A DNA stretch of 41,876 nucleotides from Verrucomicrobiota bacterium. GTDB lineage: Bacteria; Verrucomicrobiota; Verrucomicrobiia; Opitutales; Opitutaceae. The position numbers and the translations under genes were made by a program. Below the pieces are notes generated by a model. That model was not told the DNA's origin. It saw only the letters and a program-made list of their open reading frames with translations, and did not search any database. The DNA is taken from positions 1 to 41,876 of the forward strand of contig JAEXPL010000173.1 in the NCBI GenBank assembly GCA_023446865.1, read 5' to 3'. Below, piece after piece: positions 1 through 7,537 of this stretch; positions within the stretch are counted from its first letter, which is position 1; the number at the start of each line of letters is the position of its first letter.

Positions 1-234
1 GGGCTGAGCGACACGATCAGTTCAGGGCTCTTGGGCGTCTTCCGCGAGATTGGAATTCGGCGACGCATGGATCGGCCGCCGGGGACGGTTCCGCGTTTTT
101 GGGGTGCATGGTTGGTGGCGGGCGGAGGCGATCCGGACGCGAGGTCCGACCCTACCGCAAGCGGGAGGGCCACGCCGGCCGCGTGGCGGGACGTTTCAGG
201 TTCCGCCTCCGCCTCGGGTTGCTGGCCACGGGCG

Positions 235-255
235 GCGGAAGCGAAGCGCTTCCGC
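235..255. repeat. REP-type hairpin
   Basis: A 9-bp perfect stem (GCGGAAGCG with CGCTTCCGC) around a 3-base loop, followed at once by TAC so that the element ends ...GCTAC. The same stem recurs at 7461-7480 behind phoU, which marks it as a dispersed extragenic palindrome rather than a local terminator. There is no T-run after it. Confidence 0.6.
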
Positions 256-308
256 TACGATTGGGGGACGGCCTGCAACGTTCACGTTTCGGGGGCGGTT
301 TTGCGGTC

Positions 309-353
309 ATGTCACGCGGCCGTCACGGGACCGTAACAATCGGCTGCTAGCTT
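309..353 (+). promoter_or_regulatory. Putative Pho box (three 11-bp-spaced repeats) with extended -10
   Basis: Three 7-mers, ATGTCAC (309-315), CCGTCAC (320-326) and CCGTAAC (331-337), follow each other with exactly 4-base spacers, i.e. an 11-bp period. This is the layout of PhoB binding sites, whose consensus half-site is CTGTCAT with 4-base spacers. Ten bases after the last repeat comes TGC-TAGCTT (345-353), a good extended -10, at the distance expected when the Pho box replaces the -35 element. The site lies 66 bases before the porin start. Sequence and position support phosphate-starvation control of the porin-pstSCAB-phoU operon; the regulator itself is not in the window. Confidence 0.7.
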
Positions 354-418
354 CGTGGGCGACGCAGACGGCGCACCGCCGGATGCCCCGAGTTTCCAAC
401 CCACATCCCGTCCCAATC

Positions 419-1705
419 ATGCGCAAACTCCCGCTCGCCCTGCTCGCCCTCGTCGGCGGCATCGCCTTCAGCTCCGCCACCGCGGTGGCCCAGGACTCCG
501 GCCCCCTCATCGATCTGCTCGTGAAGAAGGGGCTGATCAACGACCAGGAGGCCGAGGAGCTCCGCACCGATCTCACCAAGGATTTCGCCGCCAACACCTC
601 CGCAGGCAAACTCAACCTCGGCTCCCACCTCACCGAGTTCAAACTCGGCGGCGACGTCCGCCTCCGCCACCAGATCGAGAGCAAGCTTTCCCAGGCCGCC
701 AACGCCACCTGGGCCGACCGCACGCGCGAGCGCTTCCGGTTCCGCCTCAACGGCGACCTGCAAATGCAGAAGGGCTGGAGTGCCGGCTTCGCCCTCGAGA
801 CCGCCTCCGCCGCCGCCTCCGGCAACCAGACTTTCGAAAACGGCGCCGACGACTATGGCATCTACCTCGCGCGCGCCTACGTCGCCTGGCAGCCGCGCAA
901 CGACCTGAAGTTCGTCGCCGGCAAGCAGCGCAACCCGCTCTACACGACCGACCTCGTCTGGGACGGCGACATCAACCCGCAGGGCCTCGCCGAACTCTAC
1001 ACCTACTCGCTCGGCGGCAAGGACACCCTCGAGGTGCGTGCGCTCCAATCGATCATGGACGACAACAACGAGGCGACCAAGGGCCGCGCGGGCAACGACG
1101 CCTGGCTCTTCGCCCAGCAGCTCGTGCTCACCAAGTACTTCGGCACGACCAGCCTCATCCTCGCGCCCGGCTACTCGATCTACGGCAAGTCGACGCTTTC
1201 CGGGCTCACCAACGAGACGCCCTTCAACGGCGACACCGCCAGCCTCTCGCTCGGCACCTTCGCGGGCGAACTCGGGTTCGCCAACGTCGGCCGCGAGGGC
1301 AACAGCCTGAAGGTCTATTGGGATTCCAGCTACAACTTCGAAGCGGCCAGCCGCGTGCACAAGGTCTACGGCCTCACCACCGCCCAGAAGGACGCCTTGG
1401 CCTGGCTCGTCGGCGTGGGCTACAACCACGGCTCGGGCAAGCTCGCCGGCGACTGGGGCGTGAAGGCCGACTACCGCCGCATCGGCCTCGGCGCCGTCGA
1501 TCCCAACCTCAGCGATTCCGACTTCGGTTTCGGCAACCTCAACCAGGCCGGCTTCAAGCTCGCGGGCAGCTACAACCTCGCGGACTTCTGCAGCGTCAAC
1601 GTCACCTATTTCTACACCACCGACATCCGCGACACGCTCAACCACGCCGTTGCCGGTCTCGACGGTTCGCGCATCCTCCAGGTCGACCTCGTGACGAAGT
1701 TCTGA
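419..1705 (+). CDS. Outer membrane porin of the phosphate operon (OprO/OprP-like)
   Basis: A 428-residue exported beta-barrel protein. The chosen ATG gives a classical signal peptide (RKLPLALLALVGGIAFSSATAVAQ); longer in-frame extensions to the left read through the promoter and are rejected. After the signal come a short helical segment with alternating Glu/Leu (about residues 30-55), then amphipathic beta strands rich in Tyr, Gly and Asn, with arginine-rich stretches such as the DRTRERFRFR region, ending in a terminal Phe (VDLVTKF) typical of outer membrane proteins recognised by BamA. It is the first gene behind the Pho box and 41 bases ahead of pstS, so its likely job is passage of phosphate or other anions across the outer membrane during phosphate limitation. 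Substrate selectivity is inferred from context; the assignment as a porin is firm. Confidence 0.85.
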   Translation: MRKLPLALLALVGGIAFSSATAVAQDSGPLIDLLVKKGLINDQEAEELRTDLTKDFAANTSAGKLNLGSHLTEFKLGGDVRLRHQIESKLSQAANATWADRTRERFRFRLNGDLQMQKGWSAGFALETASAAASGNQTFENGADDYGIYLARAYVAWQPRNDLKFVAGKQRNPLYTTDLVWDGDINPQGLAELYTYSLGGKDTLEVRALQSIMDDNNEATKGRAGNDAWLFAQQLVLTKYFGTTSLILAPGYSIYGKSTLSGLTNETPFNGDTASLSLGTFAGELGFANVGREGNSLKVYWDSSYNFEAASRVHKVYGLTTAQKDALAWLVGVGYNHGSGKLAGDWGVKADYRRIGLGAVDPNLSDSDFGFGNLNQAGFKLAGSYNLADFCSVNVTYFYTTDIRDTLNHAVAGLDGSRILQVDLVTKF

Positions 1706-1746
1706 GCGCGCACGACCACCAACCACCATCCAGCTCCGCGTTTCCC

Positions 1747-2580
1747 ATGAAGAACTCCCTCTTCGCTCTCGTCTCCGTCGCGCTGCTCGCCGGCTCGCTC
1801 TCCGCCGCCGACAAGCTCGTGATCAAGGGCTCCGACACCCTCGGCGCCAAGCTCGTGCCGCAGGTCGCCGAGGCCTTCAAGGCCGCGCATCCCGAGGTTG
1901 CTTTCGAGATCGCCGCCGAAGGCTCGACCACCGGCATCGCCGCCATCACCGACGGCACCGCGCAGATCGGCATGTCCTCGCGCCGTGCCAAGCCCACTGA
2001 GCTCTCCGCCGCGCTCGCCAAGGGCGTGAGCATGAAGCCCACGATCGTCGCCTACGACGGCATCGCCGTCATCGTCAACGAGGCCAACCCCGTCGCCCAG
2101 CTCACTCTCCGCCAGGTCGAGCAGGTCTTCACCGGCGACGTGACCGACTGGAGCGCGGTGGGCGGCAACCCCGGCAAGTTTTCCATCTACACCCGCAACA
2201 CCTCCTCGGGCACGTACTCGGACTGGAAGGAGCTCGCGATGAAGAAGCGCGACTACGCCGGTTCCTCGCAGAAGATGGCGGGCAACGAGCAGATCGCCGC
2301 CGAGGTCGCCAAGAACCCGAACGGCATCGGCTACGTGGGTCTCGCCTACGTGCACGCCCCCGGCATCCGCGTGGTCGCCATCGTGACCAAGGACGGCAAG
2401 GCCATCCTGCCGAGCGACGAGACGATCCAGGCCAAGGCGTATCCCTACGCCCGCCCGACATTCTTCTACACCAACGGCGACCCGCTCGGCCTGACTGCGC
2501 AGTTTGTCGAGTTCATGCTCGGGGCCGAAGGCCAGTCCATCGCCAAGAAGGTCGGCTTCGTGCCGGTCGGGAAGGAGTGA
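1747..2580 (+). CDS. pstS: Phosphate ABC transporter substrate-binding protein PstS
   Basis: A 277-residue periplasmic binding protein that delivers phosphate to the PstCA permease. It starts with a signal peptide (KNSLFALVSVALLAGSLSA) without a lipobox, so a soluble periplasmic form is expected. Ligand-binding elements of the PstS-like family are visible: GSDT at 28-31, EGSTTGI around 58-64, and RNTSSGT at 150-156, all regions that contact phosphate oxygens in known structures. The length is somewhat short compared with E. coli PstS (about 346 residues), as in the compact PstS-like family. It lies between the porin and pstC. There is a 267-base gap with repeats after it, so differential expression of pstS over the permease genes is plausible. 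Confidence 0.93.
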   Translation: MKNSLFALVSVALLAGSLSAADKLVIKGSDTLGAKLVPQVAEAFKAAHPEVAFEIAAEGSTTGIAAITDGTAQIGMSSRRAKPTELSAALAKGVSMKPTIVAYDGIAVIVNEANPVAQLTLRQVEQVFTGDVTDWSAVGGNPGKFSIYTRNTSSGTYSDWKELAMKKRDYAGSSQKMAGNEQIAAEVAKNPNGIGYVGLAYVHAPGIRVVAIVTKDGKAILPSDETIQAKAYPYARPTFFYTNGDPLGLTAQFVEFMLGAEGQSIAKKVGFVPVGKE

Positions 2581-2612
2581 CCTTACGCCGCCGCAGGTAG
2601 GGGGCGCTTGTG

Positions 2613-2679
2613 CTGTAGGCCACGGCGTTGACGTGGCCTGTCTTTTCCGGAGCGGCCAGGTCAGCGCCCTGGCCTACAG
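2613..2679. repeat. REP-type inverted repeat (GTAG...CTAC) between pstS and pstC
   Basis: CTGTAGGCCA (2613-2622) is the exact reverse complement of TGGCCTACAG (2670-2679). Inside lie two further hairpins (GGCCACG/CGTGGCC and GGCCAGG/CCTGGCC), giving a cruciform-like element of 67 bases in the pstS-pstC gap. Confidence 0.75.
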
Positions 2680-2690
2680 CGCCGGCCCTC

Positions 2691-2735
2691 GTAGTGGATG
2701 CGTTTCGCCTCCGCGCGGAACGGCAACCGTTCCGC
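2691..2735. repeat. Second REP-type element with 9-bp hairpin
   Basis: Starts with GTAG at 2691-2694 and contains the perfect hairpin GCGGAACGG-caa-CCGTTCCGC at 2715-2735. It sits directly behind the first element. Together they fill most of the 267-base pstS-pstC gap and may stabilise the upstream pstS message or act as an attenuator; neither has a T-run. Confidence 0.6.
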
Positions 2736-2847
2736 CTCGAGTTTCCCTTCCTCCGGCGGGCGCCTTCACGACGCCCGGCGGCTTTTGGGTTGAACCAGCC
2801 TCCTCGTCTCCACGACCTTCCTTCCGCCTCTTTCCGCCACCGCCACA

Positions 2848-4497
2848 ATGGCCTCCGACTCCTCGCCCGAGCCCACCGCCGCCCCGCACTCCGTGCGCAA
2901 GCAGCTGCTTGCCCCGGGAAAGTTCCGGCTTTTCGGGCGCAACCGCGACTGGTGGATCAAGCTGTTCTTCGAGGGCAACGCGACGATCTCGATCGTCGTC
3001 CTGCTGCTGATCGTCTTCACGCTCTTCCGCGAGGCGGCGGGCTTCATCCCCGGCAACCGCCAGAACCTCGAGGTCTATCGCCGCGCCGGGCTTGAGTACG
3101 TCGACATCCTCAAGCGCCAGACCGACGAGTACGCCGCTCTGGGCCGTGAGCTCTCCGCGGTGCGGCTGGCCTGGCTCCAGCGGCTGACCGCCTCCGGACT
3201 CGATCCGGCCGCCGTCAACGCGAAGCTCGCCGCGCTCGACGCCCTTGACGAGCGCCTGGCCGACGCCGGCGCCACGCACCGCGATCTGCTCTCCGAGATG
3301 GTCGACCACGCCTCCGCGGTGAAGGAGCGGGTGAAGGTCGGCCACGACATGGCGGAGGTCCGCCGGAATCTGCTCTCCGGCCTCGCGACGGCCGACCCCG
3401 AACGCGCCGCCAAGCTCCAGACGCAGGCCGATGCCGTGGTGATCGAGGAGGTCGATTTCGCTACCGAGGCGAATGTGCTCACCGCGCGGTTTCCCGAGAT
3501 CGAGGCCGCCAACCGCAACCTTGCCGCCGGGATCGGCGACATCGTGGCCGCACTGCCGCGGACCGGCGACTCCGTGATCGACCGGCGGCTGGCGCGCTTC
3601 GGCCGGGCTCTGGACGGGTTCCGCGACTCGTTCGCCGCGCGCGAGGGCGAACTCCTGCGGTGGCGCGCCGACCGGCCGGTGGCGTGGTGGGAATCGCTCC
3701 ACGCGTTCGCCTTCGGCCGCGACTGGATCACCGCCAGTTTCTGGCAGGACTGGTACGGCGTGCTGCCGCTGTTCTTCGGCTCCGTGTTCATCTCCGTGCT
3801 CTCGCTGGCGATCGCGATTCCGCTCGCCCTCTGCGCCGCCCTCTACGTCAACCAGATTGCGCGGCCCTGGGAGCAGCGCTTCATCAAGCCGTACATCGAG
3901 TTCATCTCGGCGATTCCCAGCGTGGTGCTCGGCTTCTTCGGCATCGCGATGCTCGGCGAGACGCTGCGCGCGGTCTCGCAGGTGTCGTGGCTCTCGTGGG
4001 TGCCCGGTTTCCCGATGCAGGAGCGTCTCAATGCGTTCACCGCCGCGGCGCTGCTCGCGCTGATGGCGATCCCGACGATCTTCACGCTCGCCGAGGATGC
4101 GCTGCAGAACGTGCCCAAGGCTCTGCGCGAGGCCTCGCTCGCCCTCGGCGCCACGCGCCTGCAGACGATAGTGAAGATCATCCTGCCCGCCGCGCTCTCC
4201 GGCATCACCGCCGCGGTGTTGCTCGGCTTCGGCCGGGTGATCGGCGAGACGATGGTCGTGCTGCTTTGCGCGGGCAACCGCATCGCGATCCCGGACTTCT
4301 CCGCCGGCCCCGGCGTGGCCTTCCAGCCCGTGCATACGATGACCGGCATCGTCGCCCAGGAGATGGGCGAGGTGGTGCGCGGGAGCCTGCACTACCGGGC
4401 GCTCTTCATGGTCGGCTGCCTGCTCTTCATCCTCTCGCTCGGCATCAACTACGGCGCGCAGAAGATCGTGCGCCGCTACCGTCTCCCGCAGAGCTGA
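2848..4497 (+). CDS. pstC: Phosphate ABC transporter permease PstC with large periplasmic insert
   Basis: A 549-residue inner membrane permease subunit. Residues 45-62 form the first membrane helix. From about 310 on the protein is a normal PstC permease domain with five further helices and the ATPase-contacting EAA loop (EASLALGATRLQTIVKIILP). Between them, residues about 66-290 are a long helical, charged, poorly membrane-compatible segment that is absent from the 319-residue E. coli PstC. By topology it should be periplasmic. The N-terminal 40 residues are cytoplasmic and basic. The gene follows pstS after a repeat-filled gap and precedes pstA. The identity as PstC is secure; the role of the insert is unknown and might be to dock PstS or sense the periplasm. 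Confidence 0.9.
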   Translation: MASDSSPEPTAAPHSVRKQLLAPGKFRLFGRNRDWWIKLFFEGNATISIVVLLLIVFTLFREAAGFIPGNRQNLEVYRRAGLEYVDILKRQTDEYAALGRELSAVRLAWLQRLTASGLDPAAVNAKLAALDALDERLADAGATHRDLLSEMVDHASAVKERVKVGHDMAEVRRNLLSGLATADPERAAKLQTQADAVVIEEVDFATEANVLTARFPEIEAANRNLAAGIGDIVAALPRTGDSVIDRRLARFGRALDGFRDSFAAREGELLRWRADRPVAWWESLHAFAFGRDWITASFWQDWYGVLPLFFGSVFISVLSLAIAIPLALCAALYVNQIARPWEQRFIKPYIEFISAIPSVVLGFFGIAMLGETLRAVSQVSWLSWVPGFPMQERLNAFTAAALLALMAIPTIFTLAEDALQNVPKALREASLALGATRLQTIVKIILPAALSGITAAVLLGFGRVIGETMVVLLCAGNRIAIPDFSAGPGVAFQPVHTMTGIVAQEMGEVVRGSLHYRALFMVGCLLFILSLGINYGAQKIVRRYRLPQS

Positions 4498-4537
4498 TCC
4501 CTCCGCCATGAACAACCAAGCAACAACGCAGGCGAGG

Positions 4538-4682
4538 GTAGGGCGAACCGTCCGCGGTGAGCCGCGGTCCGAAGGGTGGGGCGGGCTTTATGCCCGCCAG
4601 TTGCGTACCGTTCCGGATGGCGGGCGTGAAGCCCGCCCCACCGCCGGAGCCGGAGCGGTCCGCGGGCGCGCCGCGACCCTAC
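4538..4682. repeat. Large REP-type inverted repeat between pstC and pstA
   Basis: A 145-base element starting GTAG (4538-4541) and ending CTAC (4679-4682). It contains two back-to-back GC-rich hairpins: GGCGGGC-tttat-GCCCGCC and GGCGGGC-gtgaa-GCCCGCC (4619-4637), which also pair with each other (GTGGGGCGGGC near 4577 with GCCCGCCCCAC). The outer arms (GTAGGG...CGCGG and CGCG...CCCTAC) are imperfectly complementary. It fills most of the 219-base gap. Confidence 0.8.
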
Positions 4683-4716
4683 CGCAGGCGTGTTGCTCGA
4701 ACTGGAGGATTTGCCC

Positions 4717-5775
4717 ATGACCGCCCGTTCCGCTTTCCCCGCCCGGCGCTCGATCCTCCGCCAGCCCTCGTGGGCGGCGCGGTGGGAGGCGCTGTTCTTC
4801 TTCCTGCTGCGGGCCGGCACCTATGGCGTGCTGCTCGGCGCGGCGGCGATCTTCATCGACATCGGCGTGAAGGGCGGCCGCGTCGTCTTCCAGCTTGCCC
4901 CGCCGTTTGTGAACGTGCCCTTCCTCACGCAGGCGCCCGAGACGCTGCACGTGCTCACGCTTGACGGCGAGAAGACCAGGATGGGCGATCGCGAGTACCG
5001 GGCGTTCGCCGCGGCGCATCCGGAGAAGGTGAAGGACGCCGCGGCGGAGACCTACGCCTACTCGGCCGGCGGCATCTTCCCGAACATCGTCGGGACCGTG
5101 CTGCTCGTGCTCGGCTCGATGGTGATCGCGCTCGTGCTCGGCGTGAGCAGCGCAATCTACCTCAGCGAGTACGCGAAGGACGGACCGTTCATCCGGCTGC
5201 TGCGGCTCTCCATCGCCAACCTCGCGGGCGTCCCCTCGATCGTGTTCGGCCTGTTTGGTTTCGGCCTGTTCGTGATGGCGTTCGGCTGGAACGTCTCGCT
5301 GCTGGCCGGCTGGTTCACTTTGGCCTTCATGGTCCTGCCGATCATCATCACCGCCAGTGAGGAGGCCCTGCGGGCGGTGCCGAAGGGCCTGCGCGAAGGG
5401 GCGCTGGCGCTGGGCGCGACGAAGTTCCAGACGATCCGCACCAACGTGCTGCCGTACGCGCTGCCGGGCATCCTCACCTCGTCGGTGCTGGCGATCGCGC
5501 GCGTCGCCGGCGAGACCGCGCCGATCATGTTCACCGCCGCCTACGTGGTGCGCGACCAGATGCCCTGGCAGGTGGAGAAGTGGACCGACTTCTTCTTCCA
5601 GGGCGTGATGGCGCTGCCGTACCACATCTACGTCGTCGCCTCGAAGATTCCGCAGAACGACTACACCCGCGACGTGCAGTACGGCACGGCGTTCGTCTTC
5701 CTCTTCACCGTCGCCGCCATCGCGCTCACCGCCATCCTCCTGCGCGCCCGGCTGCGCAAACAGTATCGCTGGTAA
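4717..5775 (+). CDS. pstA: Phosphate ABC transporter permease PstA
   Basis: A 352-residue inner membrane subunit that pairs with PstC to form the phosphate channel. The ATG at 4717 is preferred over an upstream GTG at 4690 because a good GGAGG lies ten bases before it. After the first helix (about residues 27-50) there is a loop of some 60 residues carrying FVNVPFLTQAPE and a charged stretch. The permease core follows, with an EAA loop (EGALALGATKFQTIRTNVLP) and the conserved ARVAGETAPI segment typical of PstA. The protein is about 55 residues longer than E. coli PstA, the excess again lying in the first periplasmic loop, as in the neighbouring PstC. The gene is 28 bases ahead of pstB. Confidence 0.93.
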   Translation: MTARSAFPARRSILRQPSWAARWEALFFFLLRAGTYGVLLGAAAIFIDIGVKGGRVVFQLAPPFVNVPFLTQAPETLHVLTLDGEKTRMGDREYRAFAAAHPEKVKDAAAETYAYSAGGIFPNIVGTVLLVLGSMVIALVLGVSSAIYLSEYAKDGPFIRLLRLSIANLAGVPSIVFGLFGFGLFVMAFGWNVSLLAGWFTLAFMVLPIIITASEEALRAVPKGLREGALALGATKFQTIRTNVLPYALPGILTSSVLAIARVAGETAPIMFTAAYVVRDQMPWQVEKWTDFFFQGVMALPYHIYVVASKIPQNDYTRDVQYGTAFVFLFTVAAIALTAILLRARLRKQYRW

Positions 5776-5803
5776 CGGCCACCCTCCGAACCCATCTCCC
5801 GCC

Positions 5804-6628
5804 ATGTCCTCCGCGCCTACGACTCCTTCCGCCCCGGCCGTTCCGCCCAAGCGGGCCGCGCGCCCGCCAGGCCCGTCGATCGTCGAGATCGACCGGTTGA
5901 ATTTCTTCTACGGCGAGAAACAGGCGCTGTTCGACGTGACGCTCGGCATTCCGGAGAAGCAGGTCACCGCCTTCATCGGCCCCTCGGGCTGCGGCAAGAC
6001 CACGCTGCTGCGCTGCCTCAATCGGATGAACGACCTGGTCGATGTCGCCCGGATCGGCGGCGGCGAGATCCGCATCGACGGCATCAACATCTACGACCCG
6101 CGCGTCGACGTGATCGAGCTGCGCAAGCGCGTGGGCATGGTCTTCCAGAAGTCGAACCCGTTCCCGAAGTCGATCTACGAGAACATCGCCTACGGCCTGC
6201 GGCTCCACGGTGTCCGGCAGAAGTCCAGGCTCGACGAGATCGTCGAGAAGAGCCTGCGCGGCGCGGCGCTCTGGGACGAGGTGAAGGACCGCCTGCACGA
6301 CAGCGGCAGGGGCCTCTCCGGCGGGCAGCAGCAGCGTCTGTGCATCGCCCGCGCGATCGCCGTCGAGCCCGACGTGATCCTGATGGACGAGCCGTGCTCG
6401 GCGCTCGACCCGATCGCCACCGCCAAGGTCGAGGAGCTCATCCACGAGCTGAAGGACCGGTACACGATCGTGATCGTCACGCACAACATGCAGCAGGCGG
6501 CCCGGCTCTCCGATCGCACGGCCTTCTTCTACCTCGGCAAGCTGATCGAGTTCGCCGAGACGGAGAAGATCTTCATGAATCCCGACAACCCGCAGACCGA
6601 GGCCTATGTCTCCGGTCACTTCGGGTGA
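5804..6628 (+). CDS. pstB: Phosphate ABC transporter ATP-binding protein PstB
   Basis: A 274-residue cytoplasmic ATPase that powers PstCA. All ABC motifs are intact: Walker A GPSGCGKTT (59-67), Q-loop VFQKSNPFPKS (113-123, with the PFPxS signature typical of PstB), ABC signature LSGGQQQR (171-178), Walker B VILMDE (191-196), and the H-loop VTHNMQQA. The NRMNDL motif after Walker A is also PstB-specific. An N-terminal Pro/Ala-rich leader of about 25 residues precedes the domain and has no known role. It closely follows pstA and is separated from phoU by 140 bases with a short GC-rich hairpin. Confidence 0.96.
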   Translation: MSSAPTTPSAPAVPPKRAARPPGPSIVEIDRLNFFYGEKQALFDVTLGIPEKQVTAFIGPSGCGKTTLLRCLNRMNDLVDVARIGGGEIRIDGINIYDPRVDVIELRKRVGMVFQKSNPFPKSIYENIAYGLRLHGVRQKSRLDEIVEKSLRGAALWDEVKDRLHDSGRGLSGGQQQRLCIARAIAVEPDVILMDEPCSALDPIATAKVEELIHELKDRYTIVIVTHNMQQAARLSDRTAFFYLGKLIEFAETEKIFMNPDNPQTEAYVSGHFG

Positions 6629-6768
6629 GCACACCATGATGGCTTCACCGCACGCCACGCGGGAAACCCGGCCGGAGACCCGGCTTGCCGGCGCGCACCG
6701 CTCCGGACCGTGCTCGCCAGCCGACCGCCGCCGTGTTTTCCCCTGATTCCGTCCCGCCGCCCAATCCC

Positions 6769-7449
6769 ATGAAACGTTTCTTCGACGCCGAACTGGAAAC
6801 CCTTCGCTCGCACCTGATCCAGATGGGCGAGAAGTCCATCGAACAGGTCCGCCTCGCCGTGCGCGCGGTGGTCGAGCACGACCCCGAACTCGGCCGCCAG
6901 GTGCGCGCGGGCGACGACGTGCTCGACCGGCTCGAGGTGCTGATCGACGAGGAGGGCGTGCGCTACATGTCCCTGCGCAACCCGATCGCCACGGACCTGC
7001 GGCTGGTGGTCGTCGGCATGAAGGCCGGGCACGATCTCGAGCGCGTGGGCGACGAGGCGAACAACATCGCCAAGCGCGCCATCCGCCTGGCGGCGGAGCC
7101 CCCGCTCAAGCCCTACATCGACCTGCCGCGCATGGCGGACATCGCGCTGGGCATGCTGCGTGACGCGCTCGACTGCTTTCTCCAGCACGACAACGACAAG
7201 GCGCTGGCGGTGATCCGGCGCGACCAGGCGGTCGACGATCTCAACAAGCAGATCTACCGCGAGCTCGCCGCGTTCATGGTGGAGAAGCCTGAGACGATCA
7301 CCCGGGCCCTGGAGCTGATGTTCATCGCCAAATCGCTCGAGCGCATCGCCGACCACGCCACGAACATCGCCGAGGAGATGGTGTACCTCGCGAAGGGCGA
7401 GGATATCCGCCACCAGGACGAGCTGAAGAAGGCCCCGAAGGTCGAGTGA
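6769..7449 (+). CDS. phoU: Phosphate signalling protein PhoU
   Basis: A 226-residue all-helical protein. In other bacteria PhoU binds the PstB and PhoR proteins and holds the Pho response down when phosphate is plentiful. Two related three-helix bundles are visible, each with the acidic signature expected for metal binding: ERVGDEANNIAKRA in the first half and ERIADHATNIAEEM in the second. The ATG at 6769 gives the family start (MKRFFDAELETL); longer frames upstream have no similarity. Being last in the porin-pst operon matches the usual order pstSCAB-phoU. Confidence 0.95.
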   Translation: MKRFFDAELETLRSHLIQMGEKSIEQVRLAVRAVVEHDPELGRQVRAGDDVLDRLEVLIDEEGVRYMSLRNPIATDLRLVVVGMKAGHDLERVGDEANNIAKRAIRLAAEPPLKPYIDLPRMADIALGMLRDALDCFLQHDNDKALAVIRRDQAVDDLNKQIYRELAAFMVEKPETITRALELMFIAKSLERIADHATNIAEEMVYLAKGEDIRHQDELKKAPKVE

Positions 7450-7456
7450 GCCTCTC

Positions 7457-7518
7457 GTAGCGGAAGCGTTTCGCTTCCGCAGGATGCGGCGGAGGCGGAA
7501 CGTGAAACCTTCCGCTAC
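7457..7518. repeat. REP-type element between convergent phoU and pit
   Basis: A 62-base inverted repeat from GTAG (7457-7460) to CTAC (7515-7518); the arms GTAGCGGAAG and CTTCCGCTAC pair. An inner hairpin GCGGAAGCG-ttt-CGCTTCCGC follows the 5' arm. Lying between two convergent operons, it could act as a bidirectional transcription block, though no T-run is present on either side. Confidence 0.75.
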
Positions 7519-7537
7519 GGGATGCGCCCGCGTTGCC

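Larger units (their letters stand above)
1..418. other. Leader region upstream of the porin-pst operon
   Basis: No convincing coding region is seen in these 418 bases; the open frames here lack any recognisable protein. The 5' part carries repeat debris: a CTACCGC repeat end at 151-158 and a GC-rich hairpin at 235-255. The 3' part carries a Pho-box-like array and an extended -10, listed separately. A TGA at 5-7 could be the end of an upstream gene, but too little of it is in the window to say. Confidence 0.6.

Noticed and set aside
50..418. N-terminal extension of the porin to an upstream start
   Set aside because: The extension reads through the Pho-box-like array and repeat debris and would bury the signal peptide.
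7457..7518. Rho-independent terminators at the intergenic palindromes
   Set aside because: None of the palindromes is followed by a T-run; the shared GTAG/CTAC ends and recurrence inside a coding frame point to a repeat family instead.
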